Of a stretch of 45,033 bases of DNA, positions 9,288-20,937 are shown piece by piece (the first letter of the stretch is position 1; every line of letters starts with the position of its first letter). The DNA comes from Pelistega indica (GTDB lineage Bacteria; Pseudomonadota; Gammaproteobacteria; Burkholderiales; Burkholderiaceae_B), in NCBI RefSeq assembly GCF_000506865.1, contig NZ_AYSV01000088.1, positions 1 to 45,033 of the forward strand, given 5' to 3'. Position numbers and translations under genes: made by a program. The notes under the pieces are model-generated. The model saw only the letters and a list, made by a program, of their open reading frames with translations, was not told where the DNA came from and did not search any database.

Positions 9288-9354
9288 ACCCCAACCTAAA
9301 GTAGGATTAACCATAAAAAACCAGTTAATACATAATAGGATGGGGTATATTTTT
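9288..9354 (+). terminator. Probable intrinsic terminator of the YeaK-like gene
   Basis: ACCCCAACCT (9288-9297) pairs with AGGATGGGGT (9337-9346), 10 bp with one A-A mismatch, followed shortly by TTTTT. The loop is long (39 nt), so efficiency is uncertain. It sits between convergent genes. Confidence 0.45.
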
Positions 9355-9428
9355 AACACTAACTATTTTGTAGCAAGTGTAAAAACAAACAATACGGATA
9401 TAGCCATTCTCACAACTGTTTGAATGAA

Positions 9429-9671
9429 TTAAGCTTTATCTTTTTCCTCAAGTACAGCCACAGCAGCTTCTAACTGCTCTACTCGGTTACGTAAGCTATC
9501 CACTAATGCACGCTGGATATCAAACTCTTCTCGAGTAACCAAATCCATTTTAGCGAAACCTTGAGCCATAAATGCTTTGACATTTTTCTCAATATCCGCC
9601 GCTGGACTTTTAGCAATGAGTTCCTGAACATTTTTCTGAAACTCTTCAAACATTTCATTTGGTTTAAACAT
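9429..9671 (-). CDS. ubiK: Ubiquinone biosynthesis accessory factor UbiK (BMFP domain)
   Basis: Small accessory protein that helps the aerobic ubiquinone hydroxylation complex (partner UbiJ in E. coli), formerly YqiC. Its 80 residues match the BMFP family: an N-terminal helix (FEEFQKNVQELIAKSP), the VKAFMAQGFAKMDLVTREEFD core, and a C-terminal coiled coil (LRNRVEQLEAAVAVLEEK). It lies 61 nt downstream of clpB on the same strand. Confidence 0.88.
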   Translation of the reverse strand: MFKPNEMFEEFQKNVQELIAKSPAADIEKNVKAFMAQGFAKMDLVTREEFDIQRALVDSLRNRVEQLEAAVAVLEEKDKA

Positions 9672-9732
9672 AAAGCATATCCTTAATAATTACTACCAAT
9701 TTAATCATATTGTACTTGATTGTGGCGATCTC

Positions 9733-12306
9733 TTACGCACCTTTTTTAGTGAAGGTAAAATTATCACCATCCACACCCACAACAATCGTATCATTGGCAC
9801 CAAAATCACCTTCTAAAATACGTTTAGATAAGGCATTTTCCAAATATTGTTGAATAGCACGTTTTAATGGACGCGCACCAAACACTGGATCAAAACCATT
9901 TTCAGCAATTTTCGCTAAAGCCTCTTCAGAAACTTCTAAATGCATTTCTTGAGAAGCTAATCGTTGCTCTAAACGTGATAATTGAATACGAGCAATATTG
10001 GCAATGTGTTTATTATCTAAGCCATGGAATACCACTACTTCATCAATACGGTTTAAGAACTCTGGACGGAAAGATTGTTTTAACTCTTCCCATACCACTG
10101 TTTTAATCGTTTCATAAGGTTCGCCACTCAAAGACTGAATTTGTTGTGAACCAATATTTGATGTCATGACAATCACTGTATTTCTAAAATCAACAGTACG
10201 ACCTTGACCATCAGTTAAACGACCGTCATCTAGCACTTGTAGCAATACATTAAACACATCTGGATGTGCTTTCTCAATTTCATCCAATAGAATGACGCTA
10301 TAAGGTTTACGACGTACAGCTTCTGTTAAATAACCACCTTCCTCATAACCTACATATCCAGGAGGCGCACCAATTAAACGAGCAACTGAGTGTTTTTCCA
10401 TAAACTCACTCATATCAATTCGGACAAGATGATCTTCAGAATCAAATAAGAAGTTTGCTAATGCCTTAGTCAACTCTGTTTTACCTACCCCAGTAGGACC
10501 TAAAAACAAGAACGAACCATAAGGTTTGCTTGGATCAGATAAACCCGCTCTTGAACGACGAATCGCATCAGACACCAAACGTACCGCTTCGTCTTGACCA
10601 ACCACTCGTTTGTGCAATTGCTCTTCCATGCTTAATAACTTAGCACGCTCGCCTTGCATCATTTTTGAAACAGGAATACCTGTCGCACGTGATACTACCT
10701 CTGCAATCTCTTCCGTACCTACTTCCGTACGTAATAAAGTATTTTGAGTTTCACTTGATTCTGCTGTTTTTAAACGAGCTTCTAATTCAGGCAATTTACC
10801 GTATTGCAGTTCAGATAATTTTCCAAATTCACCTTTACGTTGATAATCTGCCATTTGAGCACGGATTTTGTCAATTTCTTCTTTGATAGATTGAGCACCT
10901 TGTACAGAAGCTTTTTCTGCTTTCCATACTTGTTCATAATCATCATATTCACGTTGAAGCTTACCTAGCTCTTCTTCAATATGTTGTAGACGACGTTTAG
11001 ATGCATCATCATCCTCTTTACGAACAGCTTCGCGTTCGATTTTTAGCTGAATAATACGACGATCTAATTTATCCATCACCTCTGGTTTAGAGTCAATTTC
11101 CATTCTGATACGGGCAGCGGCTTCATCAATCAAATCAATCGCTTTATCGGGTAAAAATCTATCTGTAATATAACGATTACTTAACTCAGCTGCTGCAACA
11201 ATCGCAGGGTCAGTAATCTCTACGCCATGGTGAATCTCGTAACGTTCTTTTAACCCACGTAGAATCGCAATAGTCGCTTCAACATCAGGCTCATCCACTA
11301 AGACTTTTTGGAAACGACGCTCTAAGGCCGCATCTTTTTCTATATATTGACGATATTCGTCTAATGTTGTAGCACCAATACAATGTAATTCACCTCGTGA
11401 TAAAGCTGGTTTTAGCATATTACCGGCATCAATCGCACCTTCTGCTTTACCTGCACCAACCATAGTATGAATTTCGTCAATAAAAACAATATTTTGTCCT
11501 TCATCTTGTGCAAGCTCTTTAAGCACGGCTTTTAGACGCTCTTCAAACTCACCACGGTATTTTGCACCTGCTAATAAAGAAGCCATATCTAATGATAAGA
11601 CTCGTTTACCACGTAAAGATTCTGGTACTTCGTCATTTACAATACGTTGTGCTAACCCTTCAACAATTGCTGTTTTACCTACACCAGGCTCACCAATTAA
11701 TACTGGGTTATTTTTACTACGACGTTGTAAAATCTGAATAGCACGGCGAATTTCATCATCACGACCAATTACGGGATCCAACTTGCCTTTACGAGCACGC
11801 TCAGTTAAATCAGTGGTAAATTTTTTCAATGCTTCACGATTTGATTCACTTTCTTGATCAGTCACAGGACTTCCTCCACGAACCGCTTCAACAGCGGCAC
11901 TTAACGCTTGTTTTTGTAAACCAGAACTACGTAATAATTCACCAATATCAGTCGTATCTTCTGCCAATGCAATTAAAAATAACTCCGTAGCAATAAAGGT
12001 ATCACCTCTCTTGGCTGCCTCTTTATCTGTACGCAATAAAATTTGATTGAGTACACGACTAATCTGTACCTCAGCTCCCCCTTCTACTTTCGGGAAGCCA
12101 TCAATTGCTTTTTTTAGCTTAGCTTGTAAGGCTGGTACTTGCACACCAGCTCTTGATAATAAACTGGCTACACCTGACTCGGGATCCGCTAGCATAACCG
12201 CCAACACATGATGAGGTTCAATATATTGATTATCATTGCGAGACGCTAGGCTTTGGGCATCACCTAAAGCAAGCTGAAATTTGGTTGTTAATTTATCCAT
12301 TCTCAT
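9733..12306 (-). CDS. clpB: Chaperone ClpB (protein disaggregase)
   Basis: Hexameric AAA+ disaggregase that works with DnaK to rescue aggregated proteins after heat stress. At 857 residues it is full length. Domains in order: Clp-N repeats (about 5-145), AAA1 with Walker A GEPGVGKT at 205-212, the ClpB-specific coiled-coil M domain (about 410-525), and AAA2 with GPTGVGKT near 605, then the D2-small C-terminal domain. There is no IGF/L loop, so it is not a ClpA/ClpC partner of ClpP. ATG 12306 ([10 protein letters not shown]) follows AAAGGA. An RpoH-type promoter lies about 75 bases upstream. Confidence 0.98.
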   Translation of the reverse strand: MRMDKLTTKFQLALGDAQSLASRNDNQYIEPHHVLAVMLADPESGVASLLSRAGVQVPALQAKLKKAIDGFPKVEGGAEVQISRVLNQILLRTDKEAAKRGDTFIATELFLIALAEDTTDIGELLRSSGLQKQALSAAVEAVRGGSPVTDQESESNREALKKFTTDLTERARKGKLDPVIGRDDEIRRAIQILQRRSKNNPVLIGEPGVGKTAIVEGLAQRIVNDEVPESLRGKRVLSLDMASLLAGAKYRGEFEERLKAVLKELAQDEGQNIVFIDEIHTMVGAGKAEGAIDAGNMLKPALSRGELHCIGATTLDEYRQYIEKDAALERRFQKVLVDEPDVEATIAILRGLKERYEIHHGVEITDPAIVAAAELSNRYITDRFLPDKAIDLIDEAAARIRMEIDSKPEVMDKLDRRIIQLKIEREAVRKEDDDASKRRLQHIEEELGKLQREYDDYEQVWKAEKASVQGAQSIKEEIDKIRAQMADYQRKGEFGKLSELQYGKLPELEARLKTAESSETQNTLLRTEVGTEEIAEVVSRATGIPVSKMMQGERAKLLSMEEQLHKRVVGQDEAVRLVSDAIRRSRAGLSDPSKPYGSFLFLGPTGVGKTELTKALANFLFDSEDHLVRIDMSEFMEKHSVARLIGAPPGYVGYEEGGYLTEAVRRKPYSVILLDEIEKAHPDVFNVLLQVLDDGRLTDGQGRTVDFRNTVIVMTSNIGSQQIQSLSGEPYETIKTVVWEELKQSFRPEFLNRIDEVVVFHGLDNKHIANIARIQLSRLEQRLASQEMHLEVSEEALAKIAENGFDPVFGARPLKRAIQQYLENALSKRILEGDFGANDTIVVGVDGDNFTFTKKGA

Positions 12307-12382
12307 AATCTTAATCCTTTACACAACACCACATATAGAAGCTTATTGCCCTTCATTATGTGGATAATTTTCTATACTCACT

Positions 12383-12410
12383 ATATTAGGGACAGATACT
12401 GATTTTCAAG
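12383..12410 (-). promoter_or_regulatory. Sigma-32 (RpoH)-type heat-shock promoter of clpB
   Basis: Read on the minus strand: CTTGAAA, a 12-nt spacer, then CCCTAATAT. This closely fits the proteobacterial sigma-32 consensus (CTTGAAA, 11-15 nt, CCCCATNT). It would give a leader of about 70 nt before the clpB start, fitting with heat-shock control of ClpB. Confidence 0.75.
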
Positions 12411-12475
12411 AGATTTTTTTTTGAATTTTTCTTTAAACTATGCTCTTTTAGTATAAAAAAGAAAAACAATTTTTT

Positions 12476-13078
12476 ATGACACAGGCAAAGCCTACAACGT
12501 TACCTATTTCACTAATCACCTTAGATACATGCGTACTCATGCATAGCTTTACTCGCCGTCTATTACTCAGACTTTGTGCGAGTAATAATTGCAGCCCTGC
12601 ATGGAGCGATAATATTGGTGAGGAATGGCTAAGAAATGCCCCTAGAATTTGGCGTGTTGCACACGATGTTGTACTAACAGAGTGGCTATCTATGCAAGCC
12701 CAATTTCCTCAAGCAAATATGGGGAAGATTGAAGAAATTCCTGCCCTTTTTGGCAGAATTGATAAAAAAGATCGCCACGTAGCTTGGTGCGCCGTAAAAG
12801 CTCAACAACATTTTAATGTAACAGCTAGTATCTTATTAACGTGGAATACCAAGGATTTTCACAAAAGAGAACTACGTGAACAAGGTATCAGTTTATTTAC
12901 TCCTGACCAATATTTAGTGCAATATTGGCAGCAAAGTCCAGATACTCTTTTACCCCAATTAGAGCAAGGATTAGCAGAGCATATTTCATTAGGGCTACCT
13001 GAGTATTCACTTGTTGAACTATTAAAACGAGACAAATTATATCGCCTCGCCAAACTAGTATCGTCATTAAACGCCTAG
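12476..13078 (+). CDS. PIN-domain protein, no antitoxin partner seen
   Basis: Predicted metal-dependent RNase fold of 200 residues. The N-terminal LDTCVLMHSFTRRLLLRLCA carries the first acidic residue. An acidic centre (EW in NIGEEWLRN) and KKDRHVAWCAVKAQ followed by LLTWNTKDF give the late-acidic pattern of PIN domains. Such proteins are often VapC-like toxins, but the 170-nt upstream gap and the downstream convergent ftsB leave no room for a usual antitoxin gene. It may be a housekeeping RNase or a solitary toxin-like protein. The C-terminal 60 residues, ending in LLKRDKLYRLAKLVSSL, are helical. It is divergent from clpB and shares its upstream region. Confidence 0.7.
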   Translation: MTQAKPTTLPISLITLDTCVLMHSFTRRLLLRLCASNNCSPAWSDNIGEEWLRNAPRIWRVAHDVVLTEWLSMQAQFPQANMGKIEEIPALFGRIDKKDRHVAWCAVKAQQHFNVTASILLTWNTKDFHKRELREQGISLFTPDQYLVQYWQQSPDTLLPQLEQGLAEHISLGLPEYSLVELLKRDKLYRLAKLVSSLNA

Positions 13079-13112
13079 CACATAAGCAAAAGCGACAACA
13101 TTATTATTTCAC

Positions 13113-13556
13113 TTATTGTGTGCGAAGTTTTGGCTGAGTGACAGGCTTAGCATTATTAGCATTGTTAGGGTCTTTCGTTTTGCTAGCGTCTGTTGTTGAT
13201 GTGGTAGGCACAGGGGCAACTGGTTTCGCCTCTTTTTGTGCCTCTTGTGCACCAATACGAATAGGTGCAACTGGCACTTCTTCATTAGGTGGCAAGACAC
13301 GAACAAATACTTCGTTACTAGCCACCATACTCATTTCCGAGCGAGCATAATCCTCTAGTGCTTGTGTCCCTGACTTCAGGTCTTCAATCTCCGCCTGCAT
13401 AGCGTTATTACGCGCTGTCATCGCTTTATTTGTTTCACGCTGAGCTTGTAACTGTTGATTGAGTTCATCAACTCGTTTATAACCAGACGCTCCCAAACGT
13501 AAGGGATATTGAATAGCGATACACGCAATCACAAGCACCAAAAGGATTAATTTCAT
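13113..13556 (-). CDS. ftsB: Cell division protein FtsB (septum formation initiator family)
   Basis: Bitopic inner-membrane protein of the FtsQLB divisome complex. Length 147 residues, with a single N-terminal membrane helix (LILLVLVIACIAIQYPLRLG), then a coiled coil (ELNQQLQAQRETNKAMTARN onward) and the family motif ALEDYARSEM. The C-terminal 45 residues are a low-complexity Pro/Thr/Lys/Asn tail, longer than in E. coli FtsB (about 103 residues). The start is only 3 nt after the eno stop, so it is translated with enolase, the standard betaproteobacterial order. Confidence 0.92.
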   Translation of the reverse strand: MKLILLVLVIACIAIQYPLRLGASGYKRVDELNQQLQAQRETNKAMTARNNAMQAEIEDLKSGTQALEDYARSEMSMVASNEVFVRVLPPNEEVPVAPIRIGAQEAQKEAKPVAPVPTTSTTDASKTKDPNNANNAKPVTQPKLRTQ

Positions 13557-13559
13557 TTT

Positions 13560-14855
<1,296 letters not shown>

Positions 14856-14892
14856 CTAATAGTAAAAAACTTGTTTACGTCGTAATGACTGA

Positions 14893-15177
14893 TTAAATTC
14901 CTTGGATAATGCTCATATCCACAATGGCAGCACCTTCTCTCGCATTACGTGCACGACGATATTGTGGTGAATTATAAAAATTTTGAGCGGCTTTGACTGA
15001 AGGAAACTCCATGATAACAGTACGTTTCATACCTTTTCCTTCCAGAACAGTTTCTTCACCCCCACGCACTAATAACTTCACATCATGTGCTTTCATGGCA
15101 AGTGTGGATAATATTTTGTACTGTTCATACTGACTTGGGTTTGTTACATCAATATGAGCCACAATATATGCTTTCAT
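14893..15177 (-). CDS. DUF1330 family protein
   Basis: Small protein of 94 residues with a ferredoxin-like alpha/beta-barrel fold expected from the family: the N-terminal strand KAYIVAHIDVTNPSQYEQYK, the central GGEETVLEG, and VIMEFPSVKAAQNFYNSPQY, a typical dimeric alpha-beta barrel pattern. Biochemical role unknown. Found between kdsA and eno in many Burkholderiales, which suggests only co-expression with housekeeping genes. Confidence 0.85.
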   Translation of the reverse strand: MKAYIVAHIDVTNPSQYEQYKILSTLAMKAHDVKLLVRGGEETVLEGKGMKRTVIMEFPSVKAAQNFYNSPQYRRARNAREGAAIVDMSIIQGI

Positions 15178-15201
15178 CTTGTTTTCCTTAATAAAAACAA
15201 C

Positions 15202-16059
15202 CTAATCGTTAAACGTATTTTCTAAGAATGCCTGAGATTTCACCGTGCTATCAATCGCCTTCAAGGTCTGTAATAACGCTTGCATATGATGAAGCGGTAC
15301 AGCATTGGGACCGTCAGATAATGCCTGACAAGGATTAGGGTGCGTTTCCATAAATAATCCAGCAACACCCACAGCAACGGCTGCACGAGATAATACAGGG
15401 ACAAACTCACGCTGCCCACCAGAAGACGTTCCTTGTCCTCCCGGTAATTGAACTGAATGAGTCGCATCAAATACAACAGGACATTGCGTTTCACGCATAA
15501 TAGCTAAAGAACGCATATCTGATACTAAGTTGTTGTAGCCAAAAGAGGCTCCTCTCTCACATACCATGATATTCTGTCCATCACCACCCGCAGCAATGGC
15601 TGCCTCTTTAGCTTTATTCACTACTTGTAGCATATCATGAGGCGCTAAAAACTGTCCTTTTTTAATATTGACAGGCTTTAAACTAGCCGCACATGCTTGA
15701 ATAAAATCGGTCTGACGACACAAAAAAGCTGGCGTTTGCAAAACATCTACTACACTAGCCACATCCGCTACCTGAGAGGTCTCATGTACATCGGTTAGGA
15801 CTGGCACTTTATAATGGTCCCTAACATCAGCCAGAATCTGTAATCCTTGCTCCATGCCTAATCCTCGGAAGGACTTGCTAGAACTACGATTAGCCTTATC
15901 AAAAGAGCTTTTATAAATAAAAGGAATATCTAATGCTTTGGTAATTTCTACCAAATGACCACACACATCAAATGCCATGTCACGTGACTCAATCACACAC
16001 GTCCCTGCGATAAAGGAAAAAAGGTTTGTCTAAGCCAATCTCAAAATGTGCTAACTTCA

Positions 16060-16060
<1 letters not shown>
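15202..16060 (-). CDS. kdsA: 3-deoxy-8-phosphooctulonate synthase, frameshifted near the N-terminus
   Basis: Condenses phosphoenolpyruvate with arabinose 5-phosphate to make KDO-8-phosphate for lipopolysaccharide. The start is ATG 16060, overlapping the pyrG stop (TAATG). It reads [15 protein letters not shown] and then loses frame; one surplus T in the stretch 16012-16022 (CC-T6-CC-T3) must be removed to give [13 protein letters not shown] and continue. After that, [15 protein letters not shown] and [12 protein letters not shown] are intact to 15202. Restored length is 285 residues, normal for KdsA. As written only an internal start such as GTG 15996 is open, losing the first strand of the barrel. 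Because KDO is normally essential, a sequencing indel is the simplest reading. Confidence 0.9.
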
Positions 16061-17757
<1,697 letters not shown>

Positions 17758-17780
17758 TTACCTATAGTTTAGCTTATCCA

Positions 17781-18737
17781 TTAAAAATAGGTATAGCGAA
17801 CGACGTGAAAAAAAACAGGTGCCGCAAACAACACAGAATCTATTCTATCCATAACTCCCCCATGGCCAGAAATCATATGCCCCCAATCCTTCGCTCCTAA
17901 ACTTCTTTTCACGGCAGATAGCGATAAGCCACCAAAGAAGCCACAGATAACAATAATAAAGGAGAATAATGCAGCATACCCCACACTAAATGGCGTAATC
18001 CACCATAAACTGGTCCCTACGGCAATAGCCATTAAACTGCCTCCAATAAAGCCTTCCACCGTTTTATTAGGGCTAACATTAGGAGCTATTTTCTTTTTAC
18101 CCACTAATTTACCCACGATATATTGGAATACATCACTCAACTGTACGACCACTAGTAAATAGAGTAATAGCATCAGACCTTGCCCTTCATACTCTACATT
18201 AGTCAATAATAGCAGTGCGGGCGCATAACTTAGGCAGTAAATAGTCAGCATCATCCCCCATTGAATTTTGGCAGTACGCTCAAAGAATTGCTCAGTATTG
18301 CCTGATAGAGCAAGAATAGTAGGAATAATAATAAATCCATATACAGGGATGCCAATGACAAACATACCATACCAGTCTGTGCTAATTAGAATATATTGCA
18401 ATGGAATAATCAAATAGAAACACAACACTAACGCCCAGTAATCTGAACGATCTGTAGGAGTCAGCGTCATAAACTCTCTCAAGGCAAGAAATGATAAAAC
18501 AGCATATAGTATGAGTGTCGCTGTCTTACCAAAAATAAAACAGGCCACTAAGACAACTACCATTGCCCACCACGCATTGATGCGCTGATTCAAATTGACA
18601 ATCACTTCTGAATTATTTTTGGCTAATAATCGTCTACCAATTAGCGTTGCAATAGACAAAATAACAGCTATACCTAAGAGAACCCACCAAAATTTATCCG
18701 GGACATTCACAAACAACTTTTGCCAAAAACTAAACAT
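17781..18737 (-). CDS. CdsA-like phosphatidate cytidylyltransferase (YnbB-type)
   Basis: Integral membrane enzyme predicted to turn phosphatidic acid and CTP into CDP-diacylglycerol. About 318 residues and eight or so membrane helices. The CdsA signature is intact at the C-terminus: SAVKRSLGAKDWG then SGHGGVMDRIDS. ATG 18737 is chosen because GGAG lies upstream and it overlaps the plsC stop; an in-frame start at 18767 also exists. It follows plsC and a CDP-alcohol phosphatidyltransferase, as in E. coli ynbABC, so I take it to be the paralogue of a dedicated module rather than the housekeeping cdsA, which normally sits by uppS/dxr. Confidence 0.88.
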   Translation of the reverse strand: MFSFWQKLFVNVPDKFWWVLLGIAVILSIATLIGRRLLAKNNSEVIVNLNQRINAWWAMVVVLVACFIFGKTATLILYAVLSFLALREFMTLTPTDRSDYWALVLCFYLIIPLQYILISTDWYGMFVIGIPVYGFIIIPTILALSGNTEQFFERTAKIQWGMMLTIYCLSYAPALLLLTNVEYEGQGLMLLLYLLVVVQLSDVFQYIVGKLVGKKKIAPNVSPNKTVEGFIGGSLMAIAVGTSLWWITPFSVGYAALFSFIIVICGFFGGLSLSAVKRSLGAKDWGHMISGHGGVMDRIDSVLFAAPVFFHVVRYTYF

Positions 18738-19668
18738 TTTCTTTCTCCGTTGCGTTGTCTTTCTCACTGATTAGATGAGAATCATCATGATGTTCAGCAT
18801 GCTCTTTGCCTTTGATAATAGCAATTCCCTTATTAAGCAAATGCTCTAGCGATCCTTCTTGATCTGAGCCTTCTTTCGCTATATGTGCTACTTCTGGCGA
18901 TAATACATTGCTATTTAAGACGATATTGCTCACACCATCTACTGGTGATTCGACTATATTTGTCCTAGCTTGCTCAGTTATTTCCTCGGCTGTCGCATTA
19001 AGCTCCTCAATCTGTGCATGATTTTGAATCTCAATGACATCCTCTTCATCCTGTTGCCCTAAAAGACTTTCAGGCTTGGATAAATTAATCACGGCCTCTC
19101 TGGCTCTAGACAAGAAACTCTCTTTGGATTCATTTAAATCAATGCTAAGAGGTGCACCAAAGGTCACTGTACACGTTACTGGCAATGGTACAAACACTCC
19201 CTTAGGCAGGCTCCGGCGAGTATTATCTAAATAAACGGGGACATACTCAACATTGGGGTATTTGCGTGATAAATGAAATAGACCTGATTTAAATGGGGCA
19301 GGCATTGCTTCGTAACGCCTTGTTCCTTCAGGAAAAATAATTAATGAATCCCCCTGATCTAATGCCTCATATAAAGGTTTTAAAGGATCATCTTCCCCAC
19401 CTCCTGAGCGTTCAATCAATACAACATTTAATGCTTGATGAGCAATAATACCTTTAATCCCACCCTTTCCCCAATAATCTTTGGCAGCGACAGGACGGGT
19501 AATTTTTCTTAGTTCTGATCCTAATGCTGACCAAATAGCAAGCGTATCTAAATGACTTGAATGATTAGCAAAGTAAACTCGCTGTGTTGTACTTGGTATG
19601 GAATGGCGCCAATAAGGATAGGCACCTATCATTATTTTGGTTAGACTAGATAAAATTGTCGCTAACAT
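18730..19668 (-). CDS. PlsC-type lysophospholipid acyltransferase with a long acidic tail
   Basis: Predicted to acylate lysophosphatidic acid (or a related lysolipid) to phosphatidic acid. Length 312 residues; the catalytic domain is roughly residues 1-200 with the NHSSHLD motif (His36, Asp41) and FPEGTRR at 112-118. Residues from about 205 to the end are an extra acidic, Asn/Glu/His-rich tail (for example QDEEDVIEIQNHAQIEELNA and HAEHHDDSH) not expected in this family. It begins 3 nt after the transferase gene and overlaps the CdsA-like gene by 8 nt, so the three are translationally coupled. Confidence 0.88.
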   Translation of the reverse strand: MLATILSSLTKIMIGAYPYWRHSIPSTTQRVYFANHSSHLDTLAIWSALGSELRKITRPVAAKDYWGKGGIKGIIAHQALNVVLIERSGGGEDDPLKPLYEALDQGDSLIIFPEGTRRYEAMPAPFKSGLFHLSRKYPNVEYVPVYLDNTRRSLPKGVFVPLPVTCTVTFGAPLSIDLNESKESFLSRAREAVINLSKPESLLGQQDEEDVIEIQNHAQIEELNATAEEITEQARTNIVESPVDGVSNIVLNSNVLSPEVAHIAKEGSDQEGSLEHLLNKGIAIIKGKEHAEHHDDSHLISEKDNATEKENV

Positions 19669-19671
19669 ATT

Positions 19672-20322
19672 TTATTTTCCAGATTGATTTAGAAGTGTAG
19701 CTATATCGATTAAACGCACGATACACGTGGCAATAGATCCTATCACCAATAAAATTAGTGCTAAATACAAACTATAATTTGTCTTAAACATATACCACTC
19801 AATAGCACCTATTATACAAACAGCCGTCATCACGGCCATACGATGCTGTTTCGCCATTGGACCTTTGAAAGACTGAGGTAACCCTAACGCCCCCCCTAAA
19901 TTACGTATATAGGCTGTCATCATAGCAAGCAATGCTAAGAATAAACCCCATGATAACTCAGATAAAGCAAAACCAAGGGCAACAAATAAGACCGAGTCTG
20001 CTATCCTATCTGGAACCTCATTATAAAGTGCACCCAAAGGACTTAGCTTGTTTCCCTCAACAGCTACCATACCATCAAAAAGGTTACATAATAACCGTAG
20101 TTGGATACATACAGTGCATATGATTAACTTCCACTCTACATAGTCACCCGTAATAATCAGACTTAATGCAATGGCACCTAATACAGCAAAAAGTATACTA
20201 AATAATGAAATTTGATTAGGGGTTGGAAATGAACGCTTAGCTAACCAACGTGCTATTTTTTGTACTATTTTATTAGAACGCACAGCCAATGGTCGCCTAT
20301 CCGTGCTTCGATAGTTTTGCAT
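19672..20322 (-). CDS. CDP-alcohol phosphatidyltransferase with a non-standard active-site motif (YnbA-like)
   Basis: Membrane enzyme of the CDP-alcohol phosphatidyltransferase superfamily, which joins a head-group alcohol to CDP-diacylglycerol. Length 216 residues, about six membrane helices. The usual signature is D-x2-D-G-x2-A-R-x8-G-x3-D-x3-D. Here the matching positions are Asn80, Asp83, Gly84, Ala87, Val88, Gly97, Asn101 and Asp105, so the first and third aspartates and the arginine are replaced while spacing is exact. It is first in a coupled set with plsC and the CdsA-like gene. The head group is unknown; it could be a divergent subfamily with a changed metal site, or a non-catalytic member. 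Confidence 0.82.
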   Translation of the reverse strand: MQNYRSTDRRPLAVRSNKIVQKIARWLAKRSFPTPNQISLFSILFAVLGAIALSLIITGDYVEWKLIICTVCIQLRLLCNLFDGMVAVEGNKLSPLGALYNEVPDRIADSVLFVALGFALSELSWGLFLALLAMMTAYIRNLGGALGLPQSFKGPMAKQHRMAVMTAVCIIGAIEWYMFKTNYSLYLALILLVIGSIATCIVRLIDIATLLNQSGK

Positions 20323-20473
20323 ACCTGTCCTATAGTTATATTTTTTAACGTCTTGTTTATTCAGGGTTACATTCTATACTGAAAACCCTATTTTTATGAC
20401 CAAATTTACAATCATCAGCTATAATAATAAGTAGAAAAAAGCTTATTTTTTACTATAACTAAAAGGAGTTGTT

Positions 20474-20695
20474 ATGTTTCCAGAATATCGCGATTTAATC
20501 TCTCGTCTTAAAAATGAGGATTCTCATTTTGCTCGTTTATTTGACGAACACAACGATTTAGACCACCAAATTATTCGTTTAGAACAAAATCCAGTTACCA
20601 GCAATTCTACTGAAATTGAGACACTAAAAAAAACAAAAATTAGCGTTAAAAGATATCAGCTTTACGTTATCCTTAAAAAAGCTTCTGGCGAATAA
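20474..20695 (+). CDS. YdcH/DUF465 small coiled-coil protein
   Basis: A 73-residue helical protein of unknown role; it opens MFPEYRDLISRLK, identical to my memory of E. coli YdcH, then has LFDEHNDLDHQIIRLE. It has a strong AAAGGAG ribosome-binding site. The C-terminal stretch KKTKISVKRYQLYVILKK departs from the family's KKQKLxLKDE pattern, and the family pattern reappears if one A of the A8 run at 20626-20633 and the dinucleotide AT in GATATC (20652-20657) are removed. This is a compensated frame change over about 10 residues. Confidence 0.88.
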   Translation: MFPEYRDLISRLKNEDSHFARLFDEHNDLDHQIIRLEQNPVTSNSTEIETLKKTKISVKRYQLYVILKKASGE

Positions 20696-20741
20696 GCAAA
20701 GCGATATTCCGCTTGAATCATTTGGGAGATTCAACTAAGCT

Positions 20742-20771
20742 TAAGCAGTTTAAGTAAAAACTTAGACTGCT
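20742..20771 (+). repeat. 30-nt hairpin repeat, copy 1
   Basis: Identical over 30 nt to 20890-20919, 148 nt apart. Internally it is an inverted repeat: AAGCAGTTTAAGT, four A's, then ACTTAGACTGCT, a 12-13-bp stem with one G-T wobble. This copy is not followed by a T run. It lies 47 nt after ydcH. Confidence 0.85.
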
Positions 20772-20798
20772 CTGATATTGAAAAAGTTGTACTTTCGG

Positions 20799-20857
20799 CG
20801 TGCGGATTTTTATCATCAATTTTGTGCTTTTTGTCACCTCACATAAAAATCCGCACG
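20799..20857. repeat. Perfect 15-bp inverted repeat between the two hairpin repeats
   Basis: Arms CGTGCGGATTTTTAT (20799-20813) and ATAAAAATCCGCACG (20843-20857), with a 29-nt centre rich in T. It lies wholly between the two copies of the 30-nt repeat. No ORF covers it. It could be the stem of a small RNA, a regulator site or a remnant of a miniature inverted-repeat element. Confidence 0.8.
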
Positions 20858-20889
20858 TCAAAATCAAATATAAAAGTTTGTCAGCAATC

Positions 20890-20925
20890 TAAGCAGTTTA
20901 AGTAAAAACTTAGACTGCTTTTTTA
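20890..20925 (+). terminator. 30-nt hairpin repeat, copy 2, with T run (intrinsic terminator)
   Basis: Second copy of the hairpin repeat (20890-20919), here with the stem closed by AAGCAGT/ACTGCTT and a T run to 20925, so it has the shape of an intrinsic terminator. It ends 3 nt before the GAGGA ribosome-binding site (20928-20932) of the next LysR gene, an unusually tight position. Confidence 0.7.
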
Positions 20926-20937
20926 TTGAGGATTAAA

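Noticed and set aside
12476-13078. VapBC toxin-antitoxin pair
   Set aside because: No small ORF with a good ribosome-binding site precedes or follows the PIN gene.
17781-18737. Housekeeping cdsA
   Set aside because: It is not beside uppS/dxr, but in a coupled row with plsC and a YnbA-like transferase, so a paralogue is more likely.
20799-20857. Pasteurellaceae-type uptake sequence because of GTGCGG with a flanking AT-rich tract
   Set aside because: Only the one inverted pair was noticed, the core differs from AAGTGCGGT, and the gene content is betaproteobacterial.
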